This document shows positions 1 through 7,160 of a DNA stretch of 10,312 nt, in pieces. Under the pieces are notes generated by a model, which was given only the letters and a program-made list of their open reading frames with translations, made no database searches and was not told the DNA's origin. The position numbers and the translations under genes are program-made. Numbering within the stretch: position 1 is the stretch's first letter; each line of letters starts with the position of its first letter. Source of the stretch: Hyphomonas sp. (GTDB taxonomy: Bacteria > Pseudomonadota > Alphaproteobacteria > Caulobacterales > Hyphomonadaceae); assembly GCA_024743015.1 (NCBI GenBank), contig JANSXJ010000104.1, forward strand, positions 1 through 10,312, given 5' to 3'.

Positions 1-41
<41 letters not shown>

Positions 42-116
42 AACCGAAACCAACGATGCCTCGAAGACTCTTATCTGGATCTCACCGCCGACGAGTACTT
101 GGATCGTCTTCGGTGA
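42..116 (+). CDS. Possible 3' end of a truncated gene, unknown product
   Basis: Reading from base 42, one frame gives an open tail of 24 residues containing CLEDSYLDLTADEYLDRLR before a TGA at 114-116. The acidic/leucine-rich, helix-like composition resembles a genuine protein C-terminus more than the other two frames do. The 5' part would be lost in the poly-C end. I do not recognise the family. The piece is very short and could be chance, so treat it as a hint that a plus-strand gene ended here before the assembly broke. Confidence 0.22.
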   Translation, partial: NRNQRCLEDSYLDLTADEYLDRLR

Positions 117-581
117 ATTACTAGAGTCTCGCTCGCGGGGTCAGAACGAGATCAGCCGCACAACCTCCGAACTCTGTTATCCGTCCCTCATTCTGCTCTG
201 CCGATAGGTGTATGTTTAAGACCGCAGCGTTAGCAACATGGCGTTTGCTCCGGTGTCGAACACCGTATGTCGATCGCATAAGGTTACTAACGAGTTCGAT
301 TATCGAAATCTTGGTATCACGGATCGCGCGGGCATGGCCGAATCGCGTGATGTCACATACTGGTCACAGAGCGATCGAATTCGCCATAATCTATAAATAA
401 CAGTGCTGTAGGCCGACCGATGAACGCCATCAGACCGTAAATAGCTCCGTGTGGATGCATAAAAAACGTCCGAAACCGTTGATTTTGGAACACCGATTGT
501 ATATTGATTGGGGATTGGAAAGTTCGTTGCGGCTTGAGATCGGCAGTTCTCGGACCCATGGTGTAGAAGGAATTTGCGCAA
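117..581. other. Gene-poor stretch, no supported gene
   Basis: No convincing coding sequence, tRNA or rRNA is visible. Open frames on both strands are short, lack good ribosome sites and have low-quality composition rich in Arg, Ser and Cys. The only local structure I note is a perfect 6-bp inverted repeat at 251-265 (CGGTGT / ACACCG around CGA), which has no T-run and so is not a terminator. The stretch may be intergenic or a decayed gene. Confidence 0.5.
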
Positions 582-710
582 ATGGAAAAGTTTCATGGCC
601 CAATTCTCGATCGTGAGAAGTTGAGAGACAGCACGAAAACCGCCGGGTACTTCGTAGTCGCTTCCATTGCGATGGTTTTAGTTATGAAAGTGGCTGTGCT
701 GTTCAGCTAA
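582..710 (+). CDS. Small predicted single-pass membrane protein, 42 aa
   Basis: An ATG at 582 opens a 42-codon frame ending in TAA (708-710). The product has a charged N-terminal half (MEKFHGPILDREKLRDSTKT, residues 1-20) followed by a hydrophobic segment, residues 21-42 (AGYFVVASIAMVLVMKVAVL and on to FS), long enough to span a membrane once. A purine-rich AAGGA lies at 567-571, about 10 bases upstream, a slightly long but usable ribosome-site spacing. The split into a polar half and a clean transmembrane helix is unlikely in random sequence. I do not recognise a family, no function can be assigned, and a homolog search is needed to confirm it. It sits alone, 229 bases beyond the 3' end of the convergent phytase gene, with no obvious operon partner. 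Confidence 0.42.
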   Translation: MEKFHGPILDREKLRDSTKTAGYFVVASIAMVLVMKVAVLFS

Positions 711-891
711 TCCAGGACGGCACTCGCATTTAGCGGCTAAGGTTGGTTGCGGAGTAAGCGATATCACTGCAAAGAGGAATGTGGGTGAGGGGACGCTGCT
801 TGGCGGCGTCATTTGGTTCCGCGTACTAAAACACTTCTGAAAATCAAATTGATCCCGACACTCTGTTCAAGTCCTTGTGCCCTTCGGCAAC
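711..891. other. Short intergenic stretch without a gene
   Basis: Between the small membrane ORF and the phytase terminator I see no supportable gene. A minor hairpin (TGCC / GGCA around CTTC, near 878-889) sits just before the strong terminator stem and may be part of the same 3' structure. Confidence 0.4.
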
Positions 892-918
892 AAAAAGGGC
901 GGGAGTTTGCCCCCGCCC
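892..918 (-). terminator. Rho-independent terminator of the phytase gene
   Basis: Read on the minus strand, a 7-bp all-G/C stem GGGCGGG (918-912) and CCCGCCC (903-897) encloses an 8-base loop and is followed by five T residues (896-892). It begins about 21 bases after the phytase stop codon. This is a classic intrinsic terminator, and its T-run direction assigns it to the minus-strand gene. Confidence 0.88.
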
Positions 919-939
919 ACTTGATTGAATCTGATTAAG

Positions 940-3027
940 CTAGTTTTTCTCTAAGCCCAAAGCATCTGCAACATCGTCCCAAGGCACGTATTTGAAGTTC
1001 TGGTTTTCGGTCGGCATCACATTGCGGCCGTCCTGCACGACGATGGCGCCATGTTCATAGCCGGGTCCCAGATTGGCACTTGATACGTCCAACCCGTCCG
1101 TTTCAGACGCGCCATCAATCCCATTCGTGCCATTCGCGACGATGGCGACAGATCCCTTATACTCATCGGATTCGAGGTCATAGAATGCATAAGTATCGTC
1201 GCCTTGGCTCGAGACGACTAAATAGCCGCCGCCTTGATCAAGATTATAAATACTCAGACCTTCGACATCGTCAGTCAGGTAAGGATCATCTTCGATGAGG
1301 TGAACCATTGTCTTCGCAGATCCGCCAAATGGATCCGCGCCAAGCTTCCAAATGCCGACATCTTCTTCGCCGACATAGAGCGTGCCGTTTGCGTCATCGG
1401 CGACACAGCCTTCCGTTTGAGAGTCAAACTCCAATTCTCGGACAAACACCGCGTCGACTTTGCCATTACCAGCGTCAATCAATTCCCATTGGCGTTTGCG
1501 CGTTTCATCTCCATTTATGAACACATATGTGCCGCCTGTGTTTGGGCTGGAGTACATACAAAGTCCGTACGGGTCTTCTAAATCAGTCGGTTGTATACCG
1601 TTGGCGACGTTTGATAACGTGCCATTCGTCGGGTCGAGCACGTAGATGGCAATTGCGTCATTTGTTCGATCGCTCGCGGTGACAATGGTCACGATTTGCC
1701 CGTTCAGAGAGAATCCGCCGCGCAGATCGACATTATTCATCTTGCCGTCAGGCAGATACTGAATTTCGTTCCCGCTCATATCGTAGACATAAAGTCCGCT
1801 CTTTTTGTCAGTGCCAATCATCTTGCTATTGGCAGGGTTGTCTGGATCAGCCCAAATAACCGGATCATCGGCCGCATCACCATAGCTGGTTACGGCAGCA
1901 GATTCTGCCGAGGGGCGCACAGCGACCGTGTTTGAAACTAGGGACACTCGAGGGTCTACCGAAGCTTCAGCTGAAACACCAAATCGTTCAGCAATTTGCG
2001 CCATGGATACAGACTGAACCTGGCTATTGTCTTCATCAGCAATCAGAACACTCCCGGTCTGACCTGAGCTCAATGGGTACCCCATCGCGAATAATTGGCC
2101 TGGCTCTTCAAGGGACTCCCCATCTTCGAAGACAGCTTCGAAGCCTCCAACATATGCGCCCTTCGCATTGGCATCGTAAACGTTGATTTTGCCAGCTCCA
2201 ATATCGGACGCAAAGATGTAGCGACTAGAAGGGCCGCCATTGTAGAATGCGAGGCCGCCGACTTCTTCAGTGATATTGTCTCGGTCGACCCGATCAATCA
2301 TTTGCGCGCCGGTCAGTGCTTCAGGATCCGCGTTAAAGCTCCAAATTCCGACGAGCTCTTCTGAGGCATATACCTTACCGGTGACAGAATCAGCGACGCA
2401 TTGCTTGATCGTCGCCGGAACACTGATCCTGCGCACAGGTCTTTTCGAAACTCGACCATCGGAAGTTTCAAAAATTAGATTTTGATCAACCTCTCCGCCA
2501 TCGCCAACGATGAATGCGTAGAGCAATCCATCAAGCTGATGGCGGTAAAAGCAGACGTTTTCCGCCGCGAATCCAATTGTCTCATTGCCGGCGCCGACGT
2601 CGGTCAATTGACCATCGGCATATGTATAAAGGCGCAACGAACCGCTTGCATCGTCTACGGCGCCGATCAGCGTGGAATTAGCGCCCGCGAACGGAAAATT
2701 ATAGGCGACATCAATGCCAGTGACCTCGCCGGCCAATGTCGTCGAGAGCGTCTCACCATTAAGAGATGAAACCTGCAATCCAGCTTGGCCGGCTGAGGTA
2801 ATAATCACAGGAGTCTTTGACGCGTCAGCGCCGAACACCGCGAGTGCTGCCTCGAGTTCACCGTCGATGGAGGCGGCGGGTTCTGCGACAATGCCTGTGT
2901 GGTGCGGATCAAATGCCTCGACACTCTGATTCTGCGATAGAGCGGTATTGCAACTACTTAGTGCGAAAAGTCCTACAGACGACGAAAGCGCTGCAATCAG
3001 GCCGCTATGCCCATTTTTCTTTGTCAT
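940..3027 (-). CDS. Dual-domain beta-propeller phytase, predicted lipoprotein
   Basis: A 695-residue 3-phytase of the beta-propeller family (Pfam Phytase), which removes phosphate from phytate in a calcium-dependent way. The C-terminal domain (about 375-695) carries the family motifs: DAADDPVIWADP (384-395), KKSGL (408-412), NNVDLR (431-436), DSQTEG (535-540), EEDVGIW (554-560), DVEGL (587-591), SSQGD (606-610), SETDGLDV (641-648) and NQNFKYVPW (675-683). The acidic residues in these motifs are the known calcium/phosphate ligands. Residues 40-360 form a second, degenerate propeller that keeps EELVGIWSF (223-231) and EEVGGL (254-259) but lacks the DDP and TDG motifs, as in known dual-domain phytases. 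The N-terminus is a lipoprotein signal (KK, hydrophobic core, lipobox LSSC with Cys26), so the enzyme is probably membrane-anchored. The start is fixed by AGGAGG (3033-3038), 5 bases upstream. Single-domain Bacillus phytases are about half this length. From memory, the Tyr in the Bacillus QYEL motif is Trp here (QWEL). Confidence 0.95.
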   Translation of the reverse strand: MTKKNGHSGLIAALSSSVGLFALSSCNTALSQNQSVEAFDPHHTGIVAEPAASIDGELEAALAVFGADASKTPVIITSAGQAGLQVSSLNGETLSTTLAGEVTGIDVAYNFPFAGANSTLIGAVDDASGSLRLYTYADGQLTDVGAGNETIGFAAENVCFYRHQLDGLLYAFIVGDGGEVDQNLIFETSDGRVSKRPVRRISVPATIKQCVADSVTGKVYASEELVGIWSFNADPEALTGAQMIDRVDRDNITEEVGGLAFYNGGPSSRYIFASDIGAGKINVYDANAKGAYVGGFEAVFEDGESLEEPGQLFAMGYPLSSGQTGSVLIADEDNSQVQSVSMAQIAERFGVSAEASVDPRVSLVSNTVAVRPSAESAAVTSYGDAADDPVIWADPDNPANSKMIGTDKKSGLYVYDMSGNEIQYLPDGKMNNVDLRGGFSLNGQIVTIVTASDRTNDAIAIYVLDPTNGTLSNVANGIQPTDLEDPYGLCMYSSPNTGGTYVFINGDETRKRQWELIDAGNGKVDAVFVRELEFDSQTEGCVADDANGTLYVGEEDVGIWKLGADPFGGSAKTMVHLIEDDPYLTDDVEGLSIYNLDQGGGYLVVSSQGDDTYAFYDLESDEYKGSVAIVANGTNGIDGASETDGLDVSSANLGPGYEHGAIVVQDGRNVMPTENQNFKYVPWDDVADALGLEKN

Positions 3028-3216
3028 TTTTTCCTCCTGAATGACAAGTATCTCGGAGTGAATCTAATCGTTCGAACGGGCGGGAAGCTCGATGTTGAGC
3101 CGATATTGTCGCGTCCATTGCGCGCATTGTTCCAGCACAGATTCAACATGGTTGACCTTCCAAACTCGCGTCGATTAGCGAACTCCTTCTGTAGTCCAAA
3201 AAACACATTTTGCAAG

Positions 3217-3229
3217 AAAAATTCTAAAA
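3217..3229 (+). promoter_or_regulatory. Candidate operator element, copy A
   Basis: AAAAATTCTAAAA lies between the phytase and receptor genes. A near-identical element occurs upstream of iolC (12 of 13 bases) and a version with a 3-base insertion lies between iolG and iolR. TTTGCAA precedes both this copy and the iolC copy. IolR binding is inferred. AT-rich chance similarity is the main alternative. Confidence 0.33.
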
Positions 3230-3306
3230 TGGTTGCATAATAGAAAATTTGACGTATTCTAGTATCAGACCCGCCAACCAATTCGCTTCATGCGGGTCAG
3301 CCCAAT

Positions 3307-3313
3307 GGGAGGA
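3307..3313 (+). promoter_or_regulatory. Ribosome binding site fixing the receptor start
   Basis: GGGAGGA sits 4 bases before the ATG at 3318. The alternative in-frame TTG at 3249 has no such site and would place extra polar residues ahead of a clean signal peptide, so the ATG is preferred. Confidence 0.8.
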
Positions 3314-3317
3314 AAAT

Positions 3318-5876
3318 ATGCGCGAGAACCGCAATATTAGTTACAAGGTCGCTCTTCTGTCTTCGTGTTTTCTGTTGCCGTTCATGGCGACAGCGCAAGA
3401 TCAGGAGCCAGATCTTGATGAAGATGAAGTCGCCGTTCAGGATACGATTATCGTGACCGGCCGACGATCCGCTGACCGCGAGGCGCTCAGTGAAAAGCGC
3501 GCCGCAAACGTCCAGGTCGATCAGATTCGCTCCGACGATGTTGGCCGATTGCCTGATCAGAACGTCGCAGAAGCTGTTGGGCGCTTACCCGGCGTTTCGG
3601 TCGCGAATGATCAGGGCGAGGGACGCTACCTAACTGTGCGGGGGGTCTCTCCGGATCTGCTGAACGTCACCATAAACGGGCAAACCGCGGCTGCGCCAGA
3701 GCCTGAATCACGCCAAGTCAAACTTGACGATATTCCATCTGGCTTGATCGGAGCGGTCACAGTGGTGAAGACACTGACGCCTGATCGTGACGCTAACGCA
3801 ATCGCTGGGCAGGCAGATATTGAAACCGTGTCGGCATTCGACAAAGAAGGCCAGTTTGGCAACTTTAGTGCGGCCTATGGGTGGAACGACATCAGCGATG
3901 GCAACCCGTATGAGTTCGACGGTTCATGGGGAACCAAGTTCGGTCAAGACGAGCAGTTTGGCATTGTCTTGGCGTTCAATCACTCAAATCGTGAGTATAG
4001 CTCAGAAAACTTCCAATCTGGAGGATCTTGGGATTCCGTGAATGGGTTTGACGTACCTCTCGAACAGACACTTCGGTTGTACAACATCGAGCGGGAGCGC
4101 ACCGGCGGCGTCGTGAACTTGGATTGGCGCCCGAGCGATACAGTTCGCACCTATGCGCGTGTGTTATATTCCGAGTTTAGTGACAACGAAACTCGCGCGG
4201 GCTTCACGGTCGAACTGGATGAAGATGAAATCACCAATCAAACTGCGACGACTGGCGATTTTGCGGCGGGCGAGAGCGAGCGCGCACTGAGATTCCGCCA
4301 AGAAGACTCAAATACCTTTACGGCGTCATTTGGGGGCGAGTTTGATATCGGCGAAAATCTGCTGAATGTCGAAGGGACTTATACGCGCGCTGAAAAGAAC
4401 GACCCGTTCCGTAATGAGTGGGTGTTTGTGGCGGAAGATTTGACCGGCAGCTATGATCTATCCGATAATCAGGCGGACTATTCTCTCGATGCGGCAGCAT
4501 TCGATATTTCAAACTTTGAGTTCGATGAATTCGGGGTTGAAGCTCGTGATTCCGTCGAAGAACTGTTCCAAGCTCAGGTCGACTATGAACATCAAATCGC
4601 ATTTGGAGATGATTCCACCTTCAAGGTTGGCGCGAAGTATTTGGACCGTGACAAACGCAGCAATGAAGATGCGACAATTTATGACGGGTTCAGCTCGGAC
4701 ATCACTCTCGATATGTTTGGAGGGCCCGATCTTGGAACCTTGTTCGACGGCCGATATGCCCTTGGGCGCAATGTAGACCTCGACAGCGCGAATGCGTTTT
4801 TCGCGAGCAACGAAGCAGGGTTTGACGTCGATCCAGAGGGCACGCTGGGCGACAGCCTTGCTGCTGATTTTGAGATCACCGAGCAGATCACTGCTGCGTA
4901 CGCAATGGCAACCTTGGTAACTGGAAACTGGACGATTATCCCCGGTGTCCGATTTGAACATACCTCGAGTGATTATGCGGCTAAGGCATTGCTTGACACG
5001 ACCACACTGGCAGAGATCGACAAAGACTTCGATACCTTTGGAAGCCAGAGCTACTCAGACTGGTTCCCAGGTCTAAACCTGCGGTATGATTGGGGTGATA
5101 GCTTGGTATTACGTGGATCGATTACACGTGCAATCGGTCGTCCAAACTATGAAGAATTGGCGCCAATTACGATCGTCAATACGTTGGATAACGAGGTCGA
5201 GCTTGGAAACCCCGACTTAGAACCGCGCAGATCAACCAATTTTGACGCCTCGGTTGAATATTATATTGGCGAAACTGGCATCATTAGCGCGGCGATCTTC
5301 CACAAGGAGATTAGCGATCCAATTTACTTCGCAACCTTCGATGAGACCGGAATATTTGCGGGACAATCACTGGTCGATGCTGAAGTCACGCGGCCTGTCA
5401 ATGCAGACGAAGCAACTGTCACAGGGATCGAATTCAACGCACAATATGAGCTTTCATTCTTACCCGATCCGTTTGACGGATTCAGCTTAAGTGGCAGCTT
5501 GTCTTTGGTTGATTCTGAGGCATCTGGAATTCCGGGTCGCTCCGACAATCTTCCATTGGCACGGCAATCCGATACGGTCGCGTCCGCTGCTCTTTCGTAT
5601 GAAAAGCACAAGATCACTGGCCGTATTGCGTATACCTATCGCTCTGAAAATTTATTAGAGCCTGGCGAAGATACGTTCTCTGATATTTATGTCGCTGATT
5701 TTGGCCAATGGGACGCTCGCGTTAGCTACGCAGTCCTCAGCAACGTGAACGTCTTCTTGGAAGGATCAAATCTGAACGACGAACCATTCCAATTGTTCCA
5801 AGGTGTGCCTGAGCGGGTTGATGAGATCGAACGCTACGGGGTGTCTACGCGTCTTGGCGTACAGGTGTCTTTCTAA
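3318..5876 (+). CDS. TonB-dependent outer-membrane receptor, likely for phytate or inositol phosphates
   Basis: An 852-residue outer-membrane active transporter of the TonB-Xanth-Caul type. It has a signal peptide (residues 1-26, likely cleavage after ATA) and a TonB box DTIIVTG (42-48). The plug domain (about 52-175) carries the family pattern RLPDQNVAEAVGRLPGVSV (78-96), YLTVRGV (104-110) and VTVVKTLTPDRDANAIAGQ (147-165). A beta-barrel runs to the end and finishes in Phe852, the usual outer-membrane assembly signal. This architecture marks energy-coupled uptake across the outer membrane driven by TonB/ExbBD, which are not in the window. Substrate is inferred from context: it is divergent from a phytase and next to inositol catabolic genes, so phytate, its partly dephosphorylated products or inositol are the likely cargo. 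Phytase-receptor pairs of this kind have been noted before in proteobacteria. No N-terminal signalling (STN) domain is present, so it probably does not signal to a sigma/anti-sigma pair. The gene ends 31 bases before a strong terminator. Confidence 0.93.
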   Translation: MRENRNISYKVALLSSCFLLPFMATAQDQEPDLDEDEVAVQDTIIVTGRRSADREALSEKRAANVQVDQIRSDDVGRLPDQNVAEAVGRLPGVSVANDQGEGRYLTVRGVSPDLLNVTINGQTAAAPEPESRQVKLDDIPSGLIGAVTVVKTLTPDRDANAIAGQADIETVSAFDKEGQFGNFSAAYGWNDISDGNPYEFDGSWGTKFGQDEQFGIVLAFNHSNREYSSENFQSGGSWDSVNGFDVPLEQTLRLYNIERERTGGVVNLDWRPSDTVRTYARVLYSEFSDNETRAGFTVELDEDEITNQTATTGDFAAGESERALRFRQEDSNTFTASFGGEFDIGENLLNVEGTYTRAEKNDPFRNEWVFVAEDLTGSYDLSDNQADYSLDAAAFDISNFEFDEFGVEARDSVEELFQAQVDYEHQIAFGDDSTFKVGAKYLDRDKRSNEDATIYDGFSSDITLDMFGGPDLGTLFDGRYALGRNVDLDSANAFFASNEAGFDVDPEGTLGDSLAADFEITEQITAAYAMATLVTGNWTIIPGVRFEHTSSDYAAKALLDTTTLAEIDKDFDTFGSQSYSDWFPGLNLRYDWGDSLVLRGSITRAIGRPNYEELAPITIVNTLDNEVELGNPDLEPRRSTNFDASVEYYIGETGIISAAIFHKEISDPIYFATFDETGIFAGQSLVDAEVTRPVNADEATVTGIEFNAQYELSFLPDPFDGFSLSGSLSLVDSEASGIPGRSDNLPLARQSDTVASAALSYEKHKITGRIAYTYRSENLLEPGEDTFSDIYVADFGQWDARVSYAVLSNVNVFLEGSNLNDEPFQLFQGVPERVDEIERYGVSTRLGVQVSF

Positions 5877-5907
5877 AGGTTAGAAGACACCCATCCTCCC
5901 AACTTGT

Positions 5908-5941
5908 AAGGCGACCCTTTTGAAAAGGGTCGCCTTTTTTT
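5908..5941 (+). terminator. Intrinsic terminator of the receptor gene, shared convergently with iolG
   Basis: A perfect inverted repeat, AAGGCGACCCTTTT and AAAAGGGTCGCCTT around a central G, is followed by T residues to 5941. It starts 31 bases after the receptor stop codon. The T-run fits plus-strand termination. The convergent iolG stop codon (5940-5942) lies inside the T-run, so iolG transcripts also run into this hairpin, but the minus side offers only two T residues after the stem and should terminate less well. Confidence 0.92.
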
Positions 5942-6917
5942 ACATCTTGATCGGTGTTCCAGCTTGAAGTGATCTGCCGGCGGCCTCTGCAAGTTTTAGA
6001 GCGGCGACTCCATCAGTGTAGGTTATGCGCGGGCGTTCACCAGACAGAACATCCGCAAAATGATCCATCTCAATGATGTACGCTTCACGGTATCGATCCA
6101 AGAAAAAGTCTTGCACACTGGAAATCTGTTCGCCTTCTGGGGATGCCCAACGCAGATGGTTTTCTCGGACATTATCGACGTGCAGTAGTCCACTGGAGCC
6201 GAAAGCTTCGATCCTCTGATCGTACCCGAATCCAGATCTGCGAGAATTTGCGATGACGCAAATTCTTCCGCTGGGGTAACGCAATATTACGCGCGCGGTG
6301 TCGATGTCTCCTGCCTCAGCGATCGCTGGATCAGTTAGGCAGCTGCCCGTCGCATAAACTTCGATTGCGTCTTCTTCGATTAGCCATCTCGACATATCAA
6401 AATCATGAATTGCCATGTCTTTAAACAGCCCGCCAGAGCCAGCGATATATTCTGCTGGAGGCGGTGCGGGGTCGTTCGATGTGATTTGAACTGTTTCGAG
6501 GTTTCCAATGCGCGAATTGTCCAGACCCGACTTTAGCGCCATAAAATTCGGATCAAATCTGCGATTGAATCCAATCAGAACATTAGCTGAGGAAAGTTGT
6601 TGTTCCGCAGTTAAAGCGCGCGCGAGGTCTAAATCGACAGGTTTTTCGCAGAAGATCGCTTTTCCGGCGTTTGCAGCAGCAATCATATACTCTAAATGAG
6701 TCTGAGTGGCGCTCGCAATGACGACGCCATCAATCTCAGAATCGGCGAGCGCAGCGCTGATCGTACTGACTTCTGCGCCCCACCTGTCAGCGATTTGCGA
6801 TGCGGCTGGCTCGTAGGGGTCGACGACGCTCTTTAAGTGTAGCCGCGAGTTTAGAAACACGTTTTGCGCGTGAATCTGTCCGATGCGGCCAGCGCCGATC
6901 AAAGCTATATTGTGCAT
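5940..6917 (-). CDS. iolG: Inositol 2-dehydrogenase
   Basis: A 325-residue NAD-dependent enzyme of the Gfo/Idh/MocA family that oxidises myo-inositol to scyllo-inosose (2-keto-myo-inositol), the first step of inositol catabolism in the cytoplasm. The N-terminal Rossmann fold shows GAGRIGQIHA (8-17) for NAD binding. The catalytic pattern is complete: EKPVD with Lys92, then D167-x3-H171 in KDMAIHDFDMSRW (166-178). This matches the Lys97/Asp172/His176 set of Bacillus IolG with a constant offset of five. The length is a little short of the usual 330-345. GAGGA (6921-6925) lies 3 bases before the ATG, somewhat close. It is divergent from iolR and faces away from iolC/iolD, so it is not in their transcript. 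Related dehydrogenases (scyllo-inositol, other sugars) share the fold, but the motifs and the iol neighbourhood favour IolG. Confidence 0.93.
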   Translation of the reverse strand: MHNIALIGAGRIGQIHAQNVFLNSRLHLKSVVDPYEPAASQIADRWGAEVSTISAALADSEIDGVVIASATQTHLEYMIAAANAGKAIFCEKPVDLDLARALTAEQQLSSANVLIGFNRRFDPNFMALKSGLDNSRIGNLETVQITSNDPAPPPAEYIAGSGGLFKDMAIHDFDMSRWLIEEDAIEVYATGSCLTDPAIAEAGDIDTARVILRYPSGRICVIANSRRSGFGYDQRIEAFGSSGLLHVDNVRENHLRWASPEGEQISSVQDFFLDRYREAYIIEMDHFADVLSGERPRITYTDGVAALKLAEAAGRSLQAGTPIKM

Positions 6918-6950
6918 TCTTCCTCACTCTAAAGTTTAAATGCTAATCGT

Positions 6951-6968
6951 GGCTCCTCATCTGGAGCC
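6951..6968 (-). other. Stem-loop in the iolG leader
   Basis: GGCTCC and GGAGCC form a perfect 6-bp inverted repeat around a 6-base loop, starting 34 bases upstream of the iolG start codon. Without a T-run it is not a terminator. It may affect leader stability or be chance. Confidence 0.3.
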
Positions 6969-7038
6969 TTGGTTATTGTTGATGCTCACGCTCACGGTTT
7001 CTTGTGCGATACAGCGCGCAACCGTTGAGCAAGGGCGC

Positions 7039-7046
7039 TTCGCGAA
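7039..7046. promoter_or_regulatory. TTCGCGAA palindrome, copy 1
   Basis: A perfect 8-base palindrome repeated exactly 50 bases downstream in the same divergent control region. The spacing, near five helical turns, would suit two sites bound by a multimeric repressor such as IolR; this role is inferred. Confidence 0.35.
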
Positions 7047-7087
7047 CCATCATTCTTACAATAAAATTTTTGGGAATAGAACTTTTA

Positions 7088-7097
7088 TTTCGCGAAA
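7088..7097. promoter_or_regulatory. TTTCGCGAAA palindrome, copy 2
   Basis: A perfect 10-base palindrome containing the second TTCGCGAA. It sits at the centre of an imperfect dyad (TAGAA at 7077-7081, TTCTA at 7103-7107) and directly abuts the shared AT-rich element, which makes it the best operator candidate in this gap. Confidence 0.38.
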
Positions 7098-7110
7098 AAT
7101 TATTCTAAAA
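7095..7110 (+). promoter_or_regulatory. Candidate operator element, copy B
   Basis: AAAAATTATTCTAAAA equals the phytase/receptor copy (AAAAATTCTAAAA) with a 3-base insertion. Its location between iolG and iolR is where an autoregulating IolR would be expected to bind. Binding is inferred, not shown. Confidence 0.33.
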
Positions 7111-7148
7111 CTTTCGGAGTTCTAAGCGAACCAAGTTATTTCCGGAAA

Positions 7149-7155
7149 GAGGGGA
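7149..7155 (+). promoter_or_regulatory. Ribosome binding site for the TTG start of iolR
   Basis: GAGGGGA lies 5 bases before TTG at 7161. The next in-frame Met is residue 56, inside the helix-turn-helix, and would destroy the DNA-binding domain. The TTG start is therefore well supported. Confidence 0.75.
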
Positions 7156-7160
7156 AGCGT

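Larger units (their letters stand above)
3028..3317. promoter_or_regulatory. Divergent phytase / TonB-receptor control region
   Basis: This 290-base region lies between the start codons of the divergent phytase and receptor genes, so it must hold both promoters. The half near the receptor (about 3191-3262) is strikingly A/T-rich compared with its surroundings. It contains TTTGCAA (3209-3215), AAAAATTCTAAAA (3217-3229) and a TAGAA / TTCTA dyad (3241-3245 and 3257-3261, 11 bases apart). I could not settle on a convincing -35/-10 pair. The shared placement suggests that both genes are switched together. Confidence 0.5.
6918..7160. promoter_or_regulatory. Divergent iolG / iolR control region
   Basis: These 243 bases must hold the promoters of iolG (minus) and iolR (plus). 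The region changes from mixed composition near iolG to very A/T-rich at 7060-7110. It carries two TTCGCGAA palindromes exactly 50 bases apart, a third palindrome TTTCCGGAAA (7139-7148) just before the iolR ribosome site, the shared AT-rich element (7095-7110), and a 6-bp stem-loop (6951-6968) in the iolG leader. No confident -35/-10 pair was identified. Confidence 0.55.

Noticed and set aside
251..265. Perfect hairpin CGGTGT / ACACCG as a terminator
   Set aside because: There is a 3-base loop, no T-run on either strand and no upstream gene end nearby.
212..596. Open frames of 60-100 codons on both strands (212-400 plus, 300-596 minus, 353-559 minus)
   Set aside because: They overlap one another on opposite strands, lack clear ribosome sites, and show Arg/Ser/Cys-rich composition with no recognisable motif.
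779..829. 16-codon frame after AAGAGGA (ATG 779)
   Set aside because: The ribosome-like site directly abuts the ATG with no spacing, and the peptide has no features.
3249..3317. Longer receptor start at TTG 3249
   Set aside because: It has no ribosome site and adds 23 polar residues before a proper signal peptide; the ATG at 3318 with GGGAGGA fits better.
4509..4961. 150-codon minus-strand open frame inside the receptor gene
   Set aside because: It is antisense to a well-supported plug/barrel protein and has no family motifs; it is a shadow frame.
6940..7125. 61-codon plus-strand frame in the iolG-iolR gap
   Set aside because: It has no ribosome site and ends in AT-rich operator-like sequence; the product shows no recognisable domain.
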